Source: Faecimorpha sp963627615 (GTDB lineage: Bacteria; Bacillota; Clostridia; Lachnospirales; Bianqueaceae). Taken from it: a stretch of DNA of 28,714 nucleotides. The DNA is taken from contig CAVGBV010000025.1 in the NCBI GenBank assembly GCA_963627615.1, positions 1 to 28,714 of the forward strand, written 5' to 3'. The notes under the pieces are model-generated. The model was not told the origin of the DNA and ran no database searches. It saw only the letters and a program-made list of their open reading frames with translations. This document shows, piece by piece, positions 1-7,885 of the stretch. Numbering within the stretch: position 1 is the stretch's first letter; every line of letters starts with the position of its first letter. The translations under genes and the position numbers were made by a program.

Positions 1-1413
1 GAACAGCAGCAGCAACGGAAAGAGCTCCAGCCTTCCTGCCAACATATCAAATATCAACACTAACTTAGAAAATGGTGAAAACAGGGCGAAATTCTGTGTC
101 GGTCCCACAAGCTCCAGCCCAGGGCCGATATTGTTCAAAGTCGTCGCCACAGCCGAGAAATTCGTGACGAGATCATACCCTTCTAACGAAATCAAAAACA
201 CGGACATCACAAAGATTATAACCAGAGTAATCAGATATACATTGATCGAGCGGATAATTTCCGGACTGACCTGCTTATCATCGATCTTGACGTTCTGGAT
301 ACTCTTGGGATGGATGTAGGTACGCAGCTCTCTGCATACGGCTTTGATCGTGATGATAACTCTGGATACCTTGATTCCTCCGCCGGTACTTCCCGCACAG
401 GCGCCGATAAACATCAGCGTGATCAAAATCCATTTGCTGGACGGAGACCACAAGTTAAAATCCGTTGTAGAAAATCCTGTCGTCGTGATGATCGAGGACA
501 CCTGAAAAACGGCATGCGTCAGGGATTCAAATACCGTTGGGTAGAAACGGACGATATCTATGAAAATCAAAGCCGAAGCTCCAGCAATCAGAATAAAATA
601 CCAGCGGACCTCTTCCATCGCAAACGCCTTACGGAAACGTCGAAACAGCATCAGATAATACGCGTTGAAATTCACTCCGAAGAGGATCATAAAGATGGTA
701 ACGACCCATTGGCAATAGGGCGAATATCCCCCCAGGCTGCTATTTTTAATTCCAAATCCGCCGGTTCCGGCCGTGCCGAAGGTATGGGTGAGCGCGTCAA
801 AAGCCGGCATTCCTCCTGCCAGCAGCAGAATAAACTCAACCAGCGTCATGATAATATAGATCAGATACAGAATCTGCGCTGTATACTTCATCTTGGGCCG
901 AAGCTTCTCTACTGCGGGGCCTGGACTCTCCGCCCGCATCAGATTGATATTGGAACCGCCGCTGAGCGGAACGATGGCTAGCAGAAATACCAGGACTCCC
1001 ATACCGCCGATCCAGTTTGTAAAGCTTCTCCAAAAGAGCGATGTGTAGGACATCGCTTCCACATCCCTGAGAATGCTGGCGCCGGTCGTCGTGAAGCCGG
1101 AAACCGTCTCAAAGAGAGCATCCACGAAAAATGGAATCTCACCGGTCATAATAAAGGGAAGCCCCCCCACAAGACTCATAAGAATCCAGCTCAGAGAAGT
1201 CGCGATACATCCTTCCTTCAGGTAAAAAACATTTCTCTCCGGTTTTTTTCGACTCAGGAAAGTTCCCGCCAGAACCGCGGCAACTCCGATCCATAAGTAA
1301 GCAAAGCCCTCTGCTTCACGGTAAATGAGTCCCACTAGCGCAGGCATCGCCATAAACGCCCCTTCAATCCGCAGGACATGTCCTAAAATATACAGGATCA
1401 TCGAATAGTTCAT
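1..1413 (-). CDS. trkH: Trk potassium uptake channel subunit TrkH (3' end cut by window edge)
   Basis: Membrane pore subunit of the Trk/Ktr potassium uptake system, which works with the cytoplasmic TrkA regulator encoded just upstream. The frame is open from the ATG at 1413 to the left edge, giving 471 residues with no stop. Family features visible are repeated TTTG-type selectivity-filter segments (SGFTTTGAS near residues 105-113, ITTTGFSTTDF further on), the GTAGTGGFG stretch, CAGSTGGGIK, and the C-terminal LAGRLELFPLLLLF just before the edge. Since TrkH proteins are usually about 480 residues, only a short tail is missing. The start overlaps the trkA stop by 4 bases (ATGA), showing translational coupling. 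Identity as TrkH is very secure; whether it moves K+ alone or with Na+ cannot be read from sequence. Confidence 0.95.
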   Translation of the reverse strand, partial: MNYSMILYILGHVLRIEGAFMAMPALVGLIYREAEGFAYLWIGVAAVLAGTFLSRKKPERNVFYLKEGCIATSLSWILMSLVGGLPFIMTGEIPFFVDALFETVSGFTTTGASILRDVEAMSYTSLFWRSFTNWIGGMGVLVFLLAIVPLSGGSNINLMRAESPGPAVEKLRPKMKYTAQILYLIYIIMTLVEFILLLAGGMPAFDALTHTFGTAGTGGFGIKNSSLGGYSPYCQWVVTIFMILFGVNFNAYYLMLFRRFRKAFAMEEVRWYFILIAGASALIFIDIVRFYPTVFESLTHAVFQVSSIITTTGFSTTDFNLWSPSSKWILITLMFIGACAGSTGGGIKVSRVIITIKAVCRELRTYIHPKSIQNVKIDDKQVSPEIIRSINVYLITLVIIFVMSVFLISLEGYDLVTNFSAVATTLNNIGPGLELVGPTQNFALFSPFSKLVLIFDMLAGRLELFPLLLLF

Positions 1414-2810
1414 CGTGTTTCCCTCAGAATATCCTTGAGATCATGAAATCCGGTATGCGTCGTTACGATCATAACCGTATCTCCCTTTAGTATGCAATCC
1501 CGGCCGCTCGGAATGATGATGCTGCCATTCCGATTGATAAAAGCAATCAGAAGGTCTGACTTTAACTGCAGCTCTGTCAGGGATATCCCTGTAACATCAG
1601 ACTCCTCATCTACGCGGAACTCGATCGCTTCTACGCGATGATCAAACATATGGTAGAGTGTCTCTATATTGCTGTTCATGGAATTCTTTTTCGCTCTGGC
1701 ATACGCAATAATCGCCTCGGACGTGATATACCGCGGATAGATTACACTGCCCAGATCCAGCCGGTTGATCACGCTATTGAAGGTAATACGATTGATCTTG
1801 GTAATCACCTTGGCCTTGGATACCTGTCTGGCATACAAGGTTAGCAGAATATTCTCTTCATCAATTCCAGTCAGCGGGACAAAAGAATCCGCGTACTCGA
1901 TTCCCTCCTCTTTGAGCAGCTCCTCATTGGAGCCGTCTCCATTGATGATTACGGCATGCGGCAGCAGGACGCTCAGCTCCTCGCATCGCTCTCTGTCGTT
2001 TTCGATGATTTTGACATCGATTCCCGACTGCAGAAGCTGTCTGGCAAGGTAATACGCGGCCTTCCCGCCTCCGATAATCATCGTGTTTTTAACCTGACTT
2101 GTATTGAAGCCGATTTTCTCCAAAAAGGGACGCGCTGTATTGCGCGGCGCTACAAAAGAGATGGTATCTCCGTGCTCCATTCGAAAGCTTCCGGAAGGAA
2201 TATAGATTCTCCCTTCCCGTTCCACAGCGCAGATCAGGATATTCTCCGCAAACTTTCCGCCCAGATAGGCAATGCTCATCCCATCCAGAACATTGTTCTT
2301 AGGAATTTTAAACTTAATCATCTCTGCCTGGCCGTGCGCAAAAGAATTGACTTCCAGGGCACTGGGAAGATACAGAATCCGCGCCGCTTCCCGCGCTGCC
2401 TCAAGCTCCGGGTTGATGATCATCGTCAGACCCAGCTTTTCCCGAAGATAGCCTACCTCCTTGCTGTAATCCGGCGTACGGACTCTTGCGATTGCCGCAC
2501 AGTTTCCGACTCGTTTCGCCACTGTACAGCACAGGAGATTGAGCTCATCTGACTCCGTCACCGCAATGATAAGGTCCGTATGTTCAATCCCGGCCTCCAT
2601 CTGCACACTGTAGCTCGCACCGTTGCCGACAATCCCCATCACATCATAATGGTCGCTTAATTCCTGTACTTTAGCCGCGTTTTTATCGATAATCGTGATG
2701 TCATTGCTCTCCTGGCTTAACTGCTCCACCAATGCAGAGCCCACCTTACCGCAGCCGACAATAATGATGTTCAGTCCCTTTTTCTCTGCGTTCTTTGAGG
2801 TATGAAACAT
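1410..2810 (-). CDS. trkA: Trk system potassium uptake protein TrkA
   Basis: Cytoplasmic NAD-binding gating subunit for TrkH. The 466 residues show the two-fold RCK layout: a first Rossmann segment with GCGKVG at about residues 19-24 followed by an acidic strand end (ITIIDKN), a first TrkA-C domain around 155-225, a second Rossmann segment with GGGKAA at about 247-252 and IIEND, and a second TrkA-C domain at the C-terminus (DCILKGDTVMIV). Length matches full-length double-RCK TrkA. The ATG at 2810 has an AGAGGAG ribosome binding site at 2821-2827. It is the third gene of the membrane protein-degV-trkA-trkH operon; a terminator-like hairpin lies 22-48 bases upstream, so its expression may be lower than that of degV. 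RCK-C domains in Firmicutes often bind cyclic di-AMP; that is family knowledge, not seen here. Confidence 0.96.
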   Translation of the reverse strand: MFHTSKNAEKKGLNIIIVGCGKVGSALVEQLSQESNDITIIDKNAAKVQELSDHYDVMGIVGNGASYSVQMEAGIEHTDLIIAVTESDELNLLCCTVAKRVGNCAAIARVRTPDYSKEVGYLREKLGLTMIINPELEAAREAARILYLPSALEVNSFAHGQAEMIKFKIPKNNVLDGMSIAYLGGKFAENILICAVEREGRIYIPSGSFRMEHGDTISFVAPRNTARPFLEKIGFNTSQVKNTMIIGGGKAAYYLARQLLQSGIDVKIIENDRERCEELSVLLPHAVIINGDGSNEELLKEEGIEYADSFVPLTGIDEENILLTLYARQVSKAKVITKINRITFNSVINRLDLGSVIYPRYITSEAIIAYARAKKNSMNSNIETLYHMFDHRVEAIEFRVDEESDVTGISLTELQLKSDLLIAFINRNGSIIIPSGRDCILKGDTVMIVTTHTGFHDLKDILRETR

Positions 2811-2831
2811 AAATCTACCGCTCCTCTACAT

Positions 2832-2858
2832 AAAAAGGGCGTGACATAAGGCACACCC
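2832..2858 (-). terminator. Terminator-like hairpin between degV and trkA
   Basis: On the minus strand GGGTGTG (2858-2852) pairs with CACGCCC (2843-2837), one G-T pair included, around an 8-base loop, followed at once by five T (2836-2832). It starts 8 bases after the degV stop and ends just before the trkA ribosome binding site. I see no convincing promoter between it and trkA, so it would act as a partial terminator tuning degV against trkAH rather than as an operon end. Confidence 0.55.
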
Positions 2859-2865
2859 GATCCAT

Positions 2866-3741
2866 TCAATACCGTACTTTTCTTGTATACGCGACGGCCA
2901 ATGCTCCCGGTCCGATATGACAGGATACACTGAGCGACAGCCGATCTACATAGATCTCCCCACAACCTGGAAACATCTCCTGCATCTGCTGCTTCAGATC
3001 CATTGCTTCCTCTTCATTGCAGGTGTGCGCGACCTGAAAATGAATCTCCTCCACATCGACTTTGCCGCCGGATGTATGTTCAATATCATTCTTGAGCGCA
3101 TTCAGCATCAACGACTTCGCCTGCTGCACGGTCCTGGCCTTCGCGAAGGCATCCAGTCTCTCTCCATGAATCTGCAGCACCGGTTTGATTCGGAACAATG
3201 TTCCCAACGCCGCTGCCGCCGGGGTAATCCGGCCGCCCTTACGAAGATATTTGAGCGTATCGACCATGATATAGATTCCGCTCTCCAGACGGACCCTCTC
3301 CAGAAGCTCCCGGATCTCGGACACGCTCATACCGTGTTCTCTCATCTCCAGGGCGTCCAATACCGACTGTCGCTGTGTCACACTGATTCTCTGATTATTG
3401 ACAACCTGTACTCTTCCGCCGTATTCTTCCGCAAGCATGACCGCCGTCTGACAGGAACCGCTGAGCCCGCTGGACATCGGGATATGCACGACTTCATCAT
3501 ATTCCTGCAAAAGGCGATCCCACAATGCCGTTACCGACTCCGGAGACGGCTGGGATGTTATGATATCGACGTCTTGAGCCAATTTCTCGTAGAATTGCTC
3601 TTGCGTCAGGTTAATATCTTCATAAAAAGTCTGCCCTGCCACATCAAATGGCATGGGGACTACGGAGATTCCCAATTCCTCTGCTTGTTGCTGCGTTATT
3701 CCGCTATTACTGTCCGTTACGACTGCAACCTTTTTATTCAT
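2866..3741 (-). CDS. DegV family fatty-acid-binding protein
   Basis: Cytoplasmic DegV/FakB family protein that binds a single fatty acid; FakB members present fatty acids to the kinase FakA for phosphorylation. The 291 residues carry the family motifs TSQPSP (62-67) and MSSGLSGS (89-96), which contact the lipid carboxylate, then DTLKYLRKGGRI in the middle, and HIGPGALAVAY near the C-terminus. The N-terminal KVAVVTDSNSGI strand is also typical. The start overlaps the stop region of the upstream membrane protein gene by 8 bases, so both come from one transcript. No FakA gene is in the window. Family assignment is secure; which fatty acid it binds is unknown. Confidence 0.94.
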   Translation of the reverse strand: MNKKVAVVTDSNSGITQQQAEELGISVVPMPFDVAGQTFYEDINLTQEQFYEKLAQDVDIITSQPSPESVTALWDRLLQEYDEVVHIPMSSGLSGSCQTAVMLAEEYGGRVQVVNNQRISVTQRQSVLDALEMREHGMSVSEIRELLERVRLESGIYIMVDTLKYLRKGGRITPAAAALGTLFRIKPVLQIHGERLDAFAKARTVQQAKSLMLNALKNDIEHTSGGKVDVEEIHFQVAHTCNEEEAMDLKQQMQEMFPGCGEIYVDRLSLSVSCHIGPGALAVAYTRKVRY

Positions 3742-4579
3742 TCTCTTTTTCCTTTTTAATTTGAACCTTTTCTGCCGCTAAAATCCGCATCTGCTTTCTA
3801 TACCAAGCGAGTCCCAAAGTGATCAACAGCAGAATCGCGATTCCCACGCCGGATACAACCATTCCTCCCACTTCGGTAAAATGAAAGGTCTGCAGCGATG
3901 CCACCGCCAGAATCACACTCATAATCAGATTGATAAGTATCACATACAGTGAAACTCCGTTTCTGACCTCCCCATCCCGCATTGTCGCGCGGATACTCCG
4001 TATCGTTCTGCTCATATTGACTGTATAGGCGATGATGAGTACCGCCGCTGCCGCTGCCGCCAGAAAGAGAATCGTATACAGAATCGCACTGCCCCCGTTC
4101 ATCTGTCCGGTTTTGATCTCTCCCAACATTCCCAGGAAAATAATTCCTGTGATCAGAAGATCAATCAGCGTATAAAAGACCCCTTCCAAAATAAAAGCGG
4201 CCTGCAGAATCGAGAGTCCCCCCGTCTCCCGGATCGGCCCCTGCAGCTTGTCTACAGAGATTCCAAGCATCATCATTCCCAGAAAACGCAATACCTCCGG
4301 CACAAAGATCAGAACCACCACAACAGGGCCCATAGCATAAATTCCCTGTGTGACATGAATCAGTATCCCTCTCGGAAGTACAAGCATCTCTTCCATTGTC
4401 CGCTGCAGCATGGCAATGTACTGATAAAAAAATGATTTATCCTGTATAATCAATACAATATTATAAACCGCAGTCAGCATATAGAGTATGACTGTCAGCT
4501 TGAATAGCGGTGAAACGATCAGCCGCCGCAATACCTGAACGGCAGGCGTCATTCGGTCCGAATCGGAAGATTCACTCAT
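3734..4579 (-). CDS. Six-span membrane protein of unknown function
   Basis: I do not recognise this 281-residue protein. Hydrophobic stretches at about residues 26-46, 82-106, 128-152, 163-186, 209-230 and 238-260 suggest six membrane spans; the N-terminus is polar and acidic (SESSDSD) and the C-terminus is highly charged (KVQIKKEKENE). Residues 173-180 are a run of alanines within span four. The ATG at 4579 has an AAAGGGTGG ribosome binding site six bases upstream and is served by the promoter at 4635-4663. It is the first gene of the operon with degV, trkA and trkH and overlaps degV by 8 bases. The context could mean a role in membrane lipid or ion homeostasis, but that is a guess. Confidence 0.85.
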   Translation of the reverse strand: MSESSDSDRMTPAVQVLRRLIVSPLFKLTVILYMLTAVYNIVLIIQDKSFFYQYIAMLQRTMEEMLVLPRGILIHVTQGIYAMGPVVVVLIFVPEVLRFLGMMMLGISVDKLQGPIRETGGLSILQAAFILEGVFYTLIDLLITGIIFLGMLGEIKTGQMNGGSAILYTILFLAAAAAAVLIIAYTVNMSRTIRSIRATMRDGEVRNGVSLYVILINLIMSVILAVASLQTFHFTEVGGMVVSGVGIAILLLITLGLAWYRKQMRILAAEKVQIKKEKENE

Positions 4580-4634
4580 TCTGTTACCACCCTTTCTGTG
4601 ACAGACTCATCGCCATACACGGCTCATAAATTAT

Positions 4635-4663
4635 AGTATATCATGGGCGTTTCTATTTGTCAA
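4635..4663 (-). promoter_or_regulatory. Promoter of the membrane protein-degV-trkAH operon
   Basis: On the minus strand a consensus -35 TTGACA (4663-4658) is followed by a 17-base spacer and -10 TATACT (4640-4635). The -35 box overlaps the pdp stop codon (4662-4660), so this operon starts exactly where the deo operon ends, with no terminator visible between them. Confidence 0.8.
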
Positions 4664-5946
4664 TCTTCGGCTTCTCCCAAGACCTTATACACCAGAGGTT
4701 TTCCTTCCGGCCTCTCCCGTGTCATAAAAACGCTCCGTTTCAAAAGCGCCAATACCTCCAGGATTCGTTCTGTTTTCTCGGTAAAGAGCGCAATCATCGG
4801 CTCTCCCTGCCGGACCTTTTCTCCCGTTTTACGATATAAATACAAACCGGCCTGAGGATCGATCGAATCCTCCAATTGTTCCCGCCCGGTTCCCAGAAAC
4901 ATTGCCGCCTTTCCCAGTGCTTCCGTATCCATATGATCGATATAACCGTCTTCCCACGCTCTGAAAACCGCGGTCGGCTCCTTCATTTCCGCTAAAGCCG
5001 CAAGATTCCCTCCCTGCTCTTGAATCAGGAGACAAAATCTGTCCCATGCGGCGCCACCGCGTATAACCGCGGTGAATTCCTCTATGCACTCTTCCCATTT
5101 CTTTCCGGTATAGAGCTTCCACATGGCCGCACCTAAAGCCGTCGTTACTTCCTTTACATCCTCCGGTCCGCCTCCCTTCAGAACCTCCATCGCTTCCCGT
5201 ACCTCCAGCGTGTTGCCAATGGCTCTGCCTAACGGTTCATCCATATTGGTGACGAGCGCGGCCATTCTTCTGCCAGAAGCACGGCCGATCCGTATCATGA
5301 GTTCCGCCAAAGCCTGTGCCTGGACAGGATCCTTCATAAAAGCTCCGCTGCCGCATGTCACATCCAGAACGATGCCAGACGCTCCGGCCGCAAGCTTCTT
5401 ACTCATAATACTGGAAGCGATCAATGGCAGACTGTCCACAGTCGCCGTCAGATCCCGCAGCGCATAGATCCTCTTATCCGCCGGAGCAAGCCGTTTGCTC
5501 TGTGACATAATGCAGGCTCCGACTCTATCTACCTGTTCTGCTGCCTCGTCCGGGGTGAGTTCTGTACGAAAGCCGGGGATCGACTCCAGCTTATCGATCG
5601 TTCCTCCCGTATACCCCAATCCGCGTCCGCTCATCTTCATCACTCTGGCGCCCAATGCCGCCAGCGCCGGAACCAGAATCAAAGTCGTCTTATCTCCAAC
5701 TCCTCCGGTACTGTGTTTATCTACCGTATCTCCTGGATCCAGCTGTTCTCCGGACTGGCGCATTGCCTGTGTAAGCTCCAGGGTCTCTCTCTCCGAAAGC
5801 CCCTGGATGCAGACCGCCATGAGAAACGCGGACATCTGATACTCAGCCGCCCTGCCTGACATATATTCCTGAACCAGCCAGGCTATCTCTCCCTCTGCCA
5901 GCTCCTCTCCATTTTTCTTTTTTTCCAAAATATCATAGATCTTCAT
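4660..5946 (-). CDS. pdp: Pyrimidine-nucleoside phosphorylase
   Basis: Cleaves thymidine, uridine or deoxyuridine with phosphate into base and (deoxy)ribose 1-phosphate, feeding the pentomutase encoded upstream. The 428 residues carry DKHSTGGVGDK (76-86) and the family signature SGRGLGYTGGTIDKLES (106-122), then DVTCGSGAFMKD and the VRQGEPM C-terminal domain. The start at 5946 is chosen because MKIYDILEKK is the normal family N-terminus and a GGTGGAG site sits just upstream; a longer frame to 6033 only extends into deoB. It overlaps the deoB stop by 14 bases. Thymidine phosphorylase DeoA has a very similar fold; Firmicutes context favours Pdp. Confidence 0.94.
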   Translation of the reverse strand: MKIYDILEKKKNGEELAEGEIAWLVQEYMSGRAAEYQMSAFLMAVCIQGLSERETLELTQAMRQSGEQLDPGDTVDKHSTGGVGDKTTLILVPALAALGARVMKMSGRGLGYTGGTIDKLESIPGFRTELTPDEAAEQVDRVGACIMSQSKRLAPADKRIYALRDLTATVDSLPLIASSIMSKKLAAGASGIVLDVTCGSGAFMKDPVQAQALAELMIRIGRASGRRMAALVTNMDEPLGRAIGNTLEVREAMEVLKGGGPEDVKEVTTALGAAMWKLYTGKKWEECIEEFTAVIRGGAAWDRFCLLIQEQGGNLAALAEMKEPTAVFRAWEDGYIDHMDTEALGKAAMFLGTGREQLEDSIDPQAGLYLYRKTGEKVRQGEPMIALFTEKTERILEVLALLKRSVFMTRERPEGKPLVYKVLGEAED

Positions 5947-7120
5947 CGTGTCTCCACCGCAACTCCTTCCAGAATGACTTTCCGGACAATCCCTCCAGGC
6001 CGAATATCTCCGCGACCGTACTTCCCAGGTCACTGAAGCTCTCCCTTACGCCTAAACACATGGGCAGAAGGTCAGGGTTCCACAGAAGAACCGGGACATA
6101 TTCCCGGCTATGATCCGTGCTGGGCGTGCCGGGATCGCATCCATGATCCGCTGTAATGATCAGAAGATCCTCCTTTCCCAGTCCCTGCATAAAGCTGCCA
6201 AGCCACCGGTCAAATTCTGTCAGCGCCGCCGCATATCCCGCCGCATCGTTTCGATGTCCGTACAGCATATCAAAATCCACCAGATTGGTGAAGCATAGTC
6301 CATGAAAATCCTGCTTCGAAAAAAGCTCCGTTTTCTGCATGCCCTCCGCATTGGAAGCGGTATAACAGGGACTTTCAAAGCCCTCTCCCGCGAAAATATC
6401 ATAGATCTTGCCCACAGCAATCGCAGAGAAACCGTTTTTCTGCAAAAGCTGCGGCAAAACCGGACCAAAAGGCTTCCGTGAAAAATCATGCCGACGGCTG
6501 GTTCTGTAATAATCCGGGTACTCTCCGGCATAGGGTCTTGCGATTACCCGGCCCACGCCATAGGGACCTGTCAATATCTGTCTGGCCTCCCGGCACGCCG
6601 CGTACAGCTCCTCCACCGGGATAACCTGCTCATGGGCCGCGACCTGAAACACACTATCCGCGGAAGTATACACGATCCAATCTCCGGTCTCCTTTTGTCT
6701 TAATCCATAATCCCGAATTACCTGCGTCCCGGAATAGGGGCGATTGCACAGAACACTCCGTCCCGTCCGGCGCGCGAACTCCTCTATAATCTCCGTCGGG
6801 AACCCTTCTGGGAAGGTCGGCATCGGCTGCTCGGATATGAGTCCCGCCATCTCCCAATGTCCCGTTGTCGTATCCTTTCCTGCGGAAGCCTCCGCCATCT
6901 TTCCGTAGACACCGCAGGCCTCTCCTGCCTTCTCACAGGATGTTCCGGGAATTCTATACAGTCCGAGCCGGGTCAGATTGGGAATCTGAAGCTCCGGCCT
7001 CGCCGTCACTGTCTTCAGAGTATTGCTGCCCTCATCCCCATAACGGGATGCATCCGGTAACTCTCCTATACCAAAGCTATCCAATACGATCCAAAATACC
7101 CGTCGGATCCTTCCGTTCAT
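5933..7120 (-). CDS. deoB: Phosphopentomutase
   Basis: Interconverts (deoxy)ribose 1-phosphate and 5-phosphate, linking the phosphorylase to the aldolase of the same operon. The 395-residue protein has the alkaline-phosphatase-superfamily metal site DSFGIGE (14-20), the phospho-threonine loop GKDTTTGHWE, and the C-terminal metal motif TADHGCDPGTPSTDHSRE. The start at 7120 is chosen because MNGRIRRVFWIVLDSFG matches the family N-terminus and its ATG overlaps the deoC stop as ATGA; the frame is open further upstream to 7198 but that part is deoC coding sequence. Length is typical. Confidence 0.95.
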   Translation of the reverse strand: MNGRIRRVFWIVLDSFGIGELPDASRYGDEGSNTLKTVTARPELQIPNLTRLGLYRIPGTSCEKAGEACGVYGKMAEASAGKDTTTGHWEMAGLISEQPMPTFPEGFPTEIIEEFARRTGRSVLCNRPYSGTQVIRDYGLRQKETGDWIVYTSADSVFQVAAHEQVIPVEELYAACREARQILTGPYGVGRVIARPYAGEYPDYYRTSRRHDFSRKPFGPVLPQLLQKNGFSAIAVGKIYDIFAGEGFESPCYTASNAEGMQKTELFSKQDFHGLCFTNLVDFDMLYGHRNDAAGYAAALTEFDRWLGSFMQGLGKEDLLIITADHGCDPGTPSTDHSREYVPVLLWNPDLLPMCLGVRESFSDLGSTVAEIFGLEGLSGKSFWKELRWRHDEDL

Positions 7121-7746
7121 ATGCTTTCCTCCATCCCGGCGATCGATTTGATCAAAGAACTGCTGCCCAGCCGGTCCGCTCCCGCTCCCAACATCCATAC
7201 GGCGTCCGCGATCGTACGGATGCCGCCGGATGCCTTAACCTGTACAAAGGGGGCCACATACCTCTTCAACATCGCTACATCTTCCGGTACCGCTCCTTCT
7301 CCCGCAAATCCGGTTGAAGTCTTGATAAAGTCCGCTCCTGCCTCAGACACAACATCGCACATCCGTATCTTTTCATACTCGCTTAAAAGGCAGGTCTCAA
7401 TAATAACCTTTAATATTTTGCGGCTGCACAGATTCCGAATCCGGCTGATTTCTTCCTGCACCAGATCAAACCGCTTTTCTTTTACCCATCCCAGACGGAT
7501 CACCATATCGATTTCATCCGCCCCTTCCTTCAATGCCTGTTCTGTCTCATAACACTTGCAGGAGGTCGTCTGGTACCCGTTAGGAAACCCAATCACCGTA
7601 CAGATCTTGAGATCTTCTGTCCGATCGGCTCTCCATTGCGCCGCCTGCTTGACATAGGCCGGAGGAATACACGCTGACGCTGTCTTATATTTTATCGATT
7701 CCTCACAGATTCTCTGCACTTCCTCCCATGTACACTGCGGAGATAA
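7117..7746 (-). CDS. deoC: Deoxyribose-phosphate aldolase (N-terminus lost in N-gap)
   Basis: Splits 2-deoxyribose 5-phosphate into acetaldehyde and glyceraldehyde 3-phosphate. Visible are GADFIKTSTGF with the Schiff-base lysine and VKASGGIR with the second catalytic lysine. Reading upstream past a GTG at 7719 the frame stays open to the gap, giving LSPQCTWEEVQRICEE, which aligns with the usual N-terminal DHTLL..P region. About 10-12 residues, the start codon and the ribosome binding site should lie in the ten N at 7747-7756, so the gap is longer than ten bases in reality. First gene of the deoC-deoB-pdp operon, driven by the promoter at 7772-7801. The GTG at 7719 is not a credible start. Confidence 0.92.
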   Translation of the reverse strand, partial: LSPQCTWEEVQRICEESIKYKTASACIPPAYVKQAAQWRADRTEDLKICTVIGFPNGYQTTSCKCYETEQALKEGADEIDMVIRLGWVKEKRFDLVQEEISRIRNLCSRKILKVIIETCLLSEYEKIRMCDVVSEAGADFIKTSTGFAGEGAVPEDVAMLKRYVAPFVQVKASGGIRTIADAVWMLGAGADRLGSSSLIKSIAGMEESI

Positions 7747-7756
7747 NNNNNNNNNN
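7747..7756. other. Assembly gap (ten N) in the 5' end of deoC
   Basis: Ten N interrupt the start of deoC. The sequence on the left ends inside coding sequence and that on the right is already promoter DNA, so joining the flanks leaves no start codon or ribosome binding site. Real sequence, roughly 40 bases or more, must be missing. Confidence 0.9.
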
Positions 7757-7771
7757 ATTTTCTCTATTTCT

Positions 7772-7801
7772 ATTATACAAGCTTATAAATGACCGTGTCA
7801 A
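7772..7801 (-). promoter_or_regulatory. Promoter of the deoC-deoB-pdp operon
   Basis: On the minus strand a perfect -35 TTGACA (7801-7796), an 18-base spacer and a perfect -10 TATAAT (7777-7772) point towards deoC across the N-gap. A strong match to the housekeeping consensus. No clear operator is visible on the side that survives. Confidence 0.8.
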
Positions 7802-7818
7802 TATTTATGCAAAACTTC

Positions 7819-7847
7819 TTGCGAAGCAGAAAGAAGAATGATATAAT
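7819..7847 (+). promoter_or_regulatory. Promoter of prfC
   Basis: TTGCGA (7819-7824), 17-base spacer, TATAAT (7842-7847), giving a leader of about 30 bases before the TTG start of prfC. It lies back to back with the deoC promoter. Confidence 0.7.
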
Positions 7848-7885
7848 GAACGGGCGACTGATTTTAATTATATGGAGGAATTCTC

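Noticed and set aside
310..981. A 223-residue plus-strand frame at the left edge
   Set aside because: It is antisense to trkH, whose minus-strand reading continues unbroken through the same bases with clear channel motifs.
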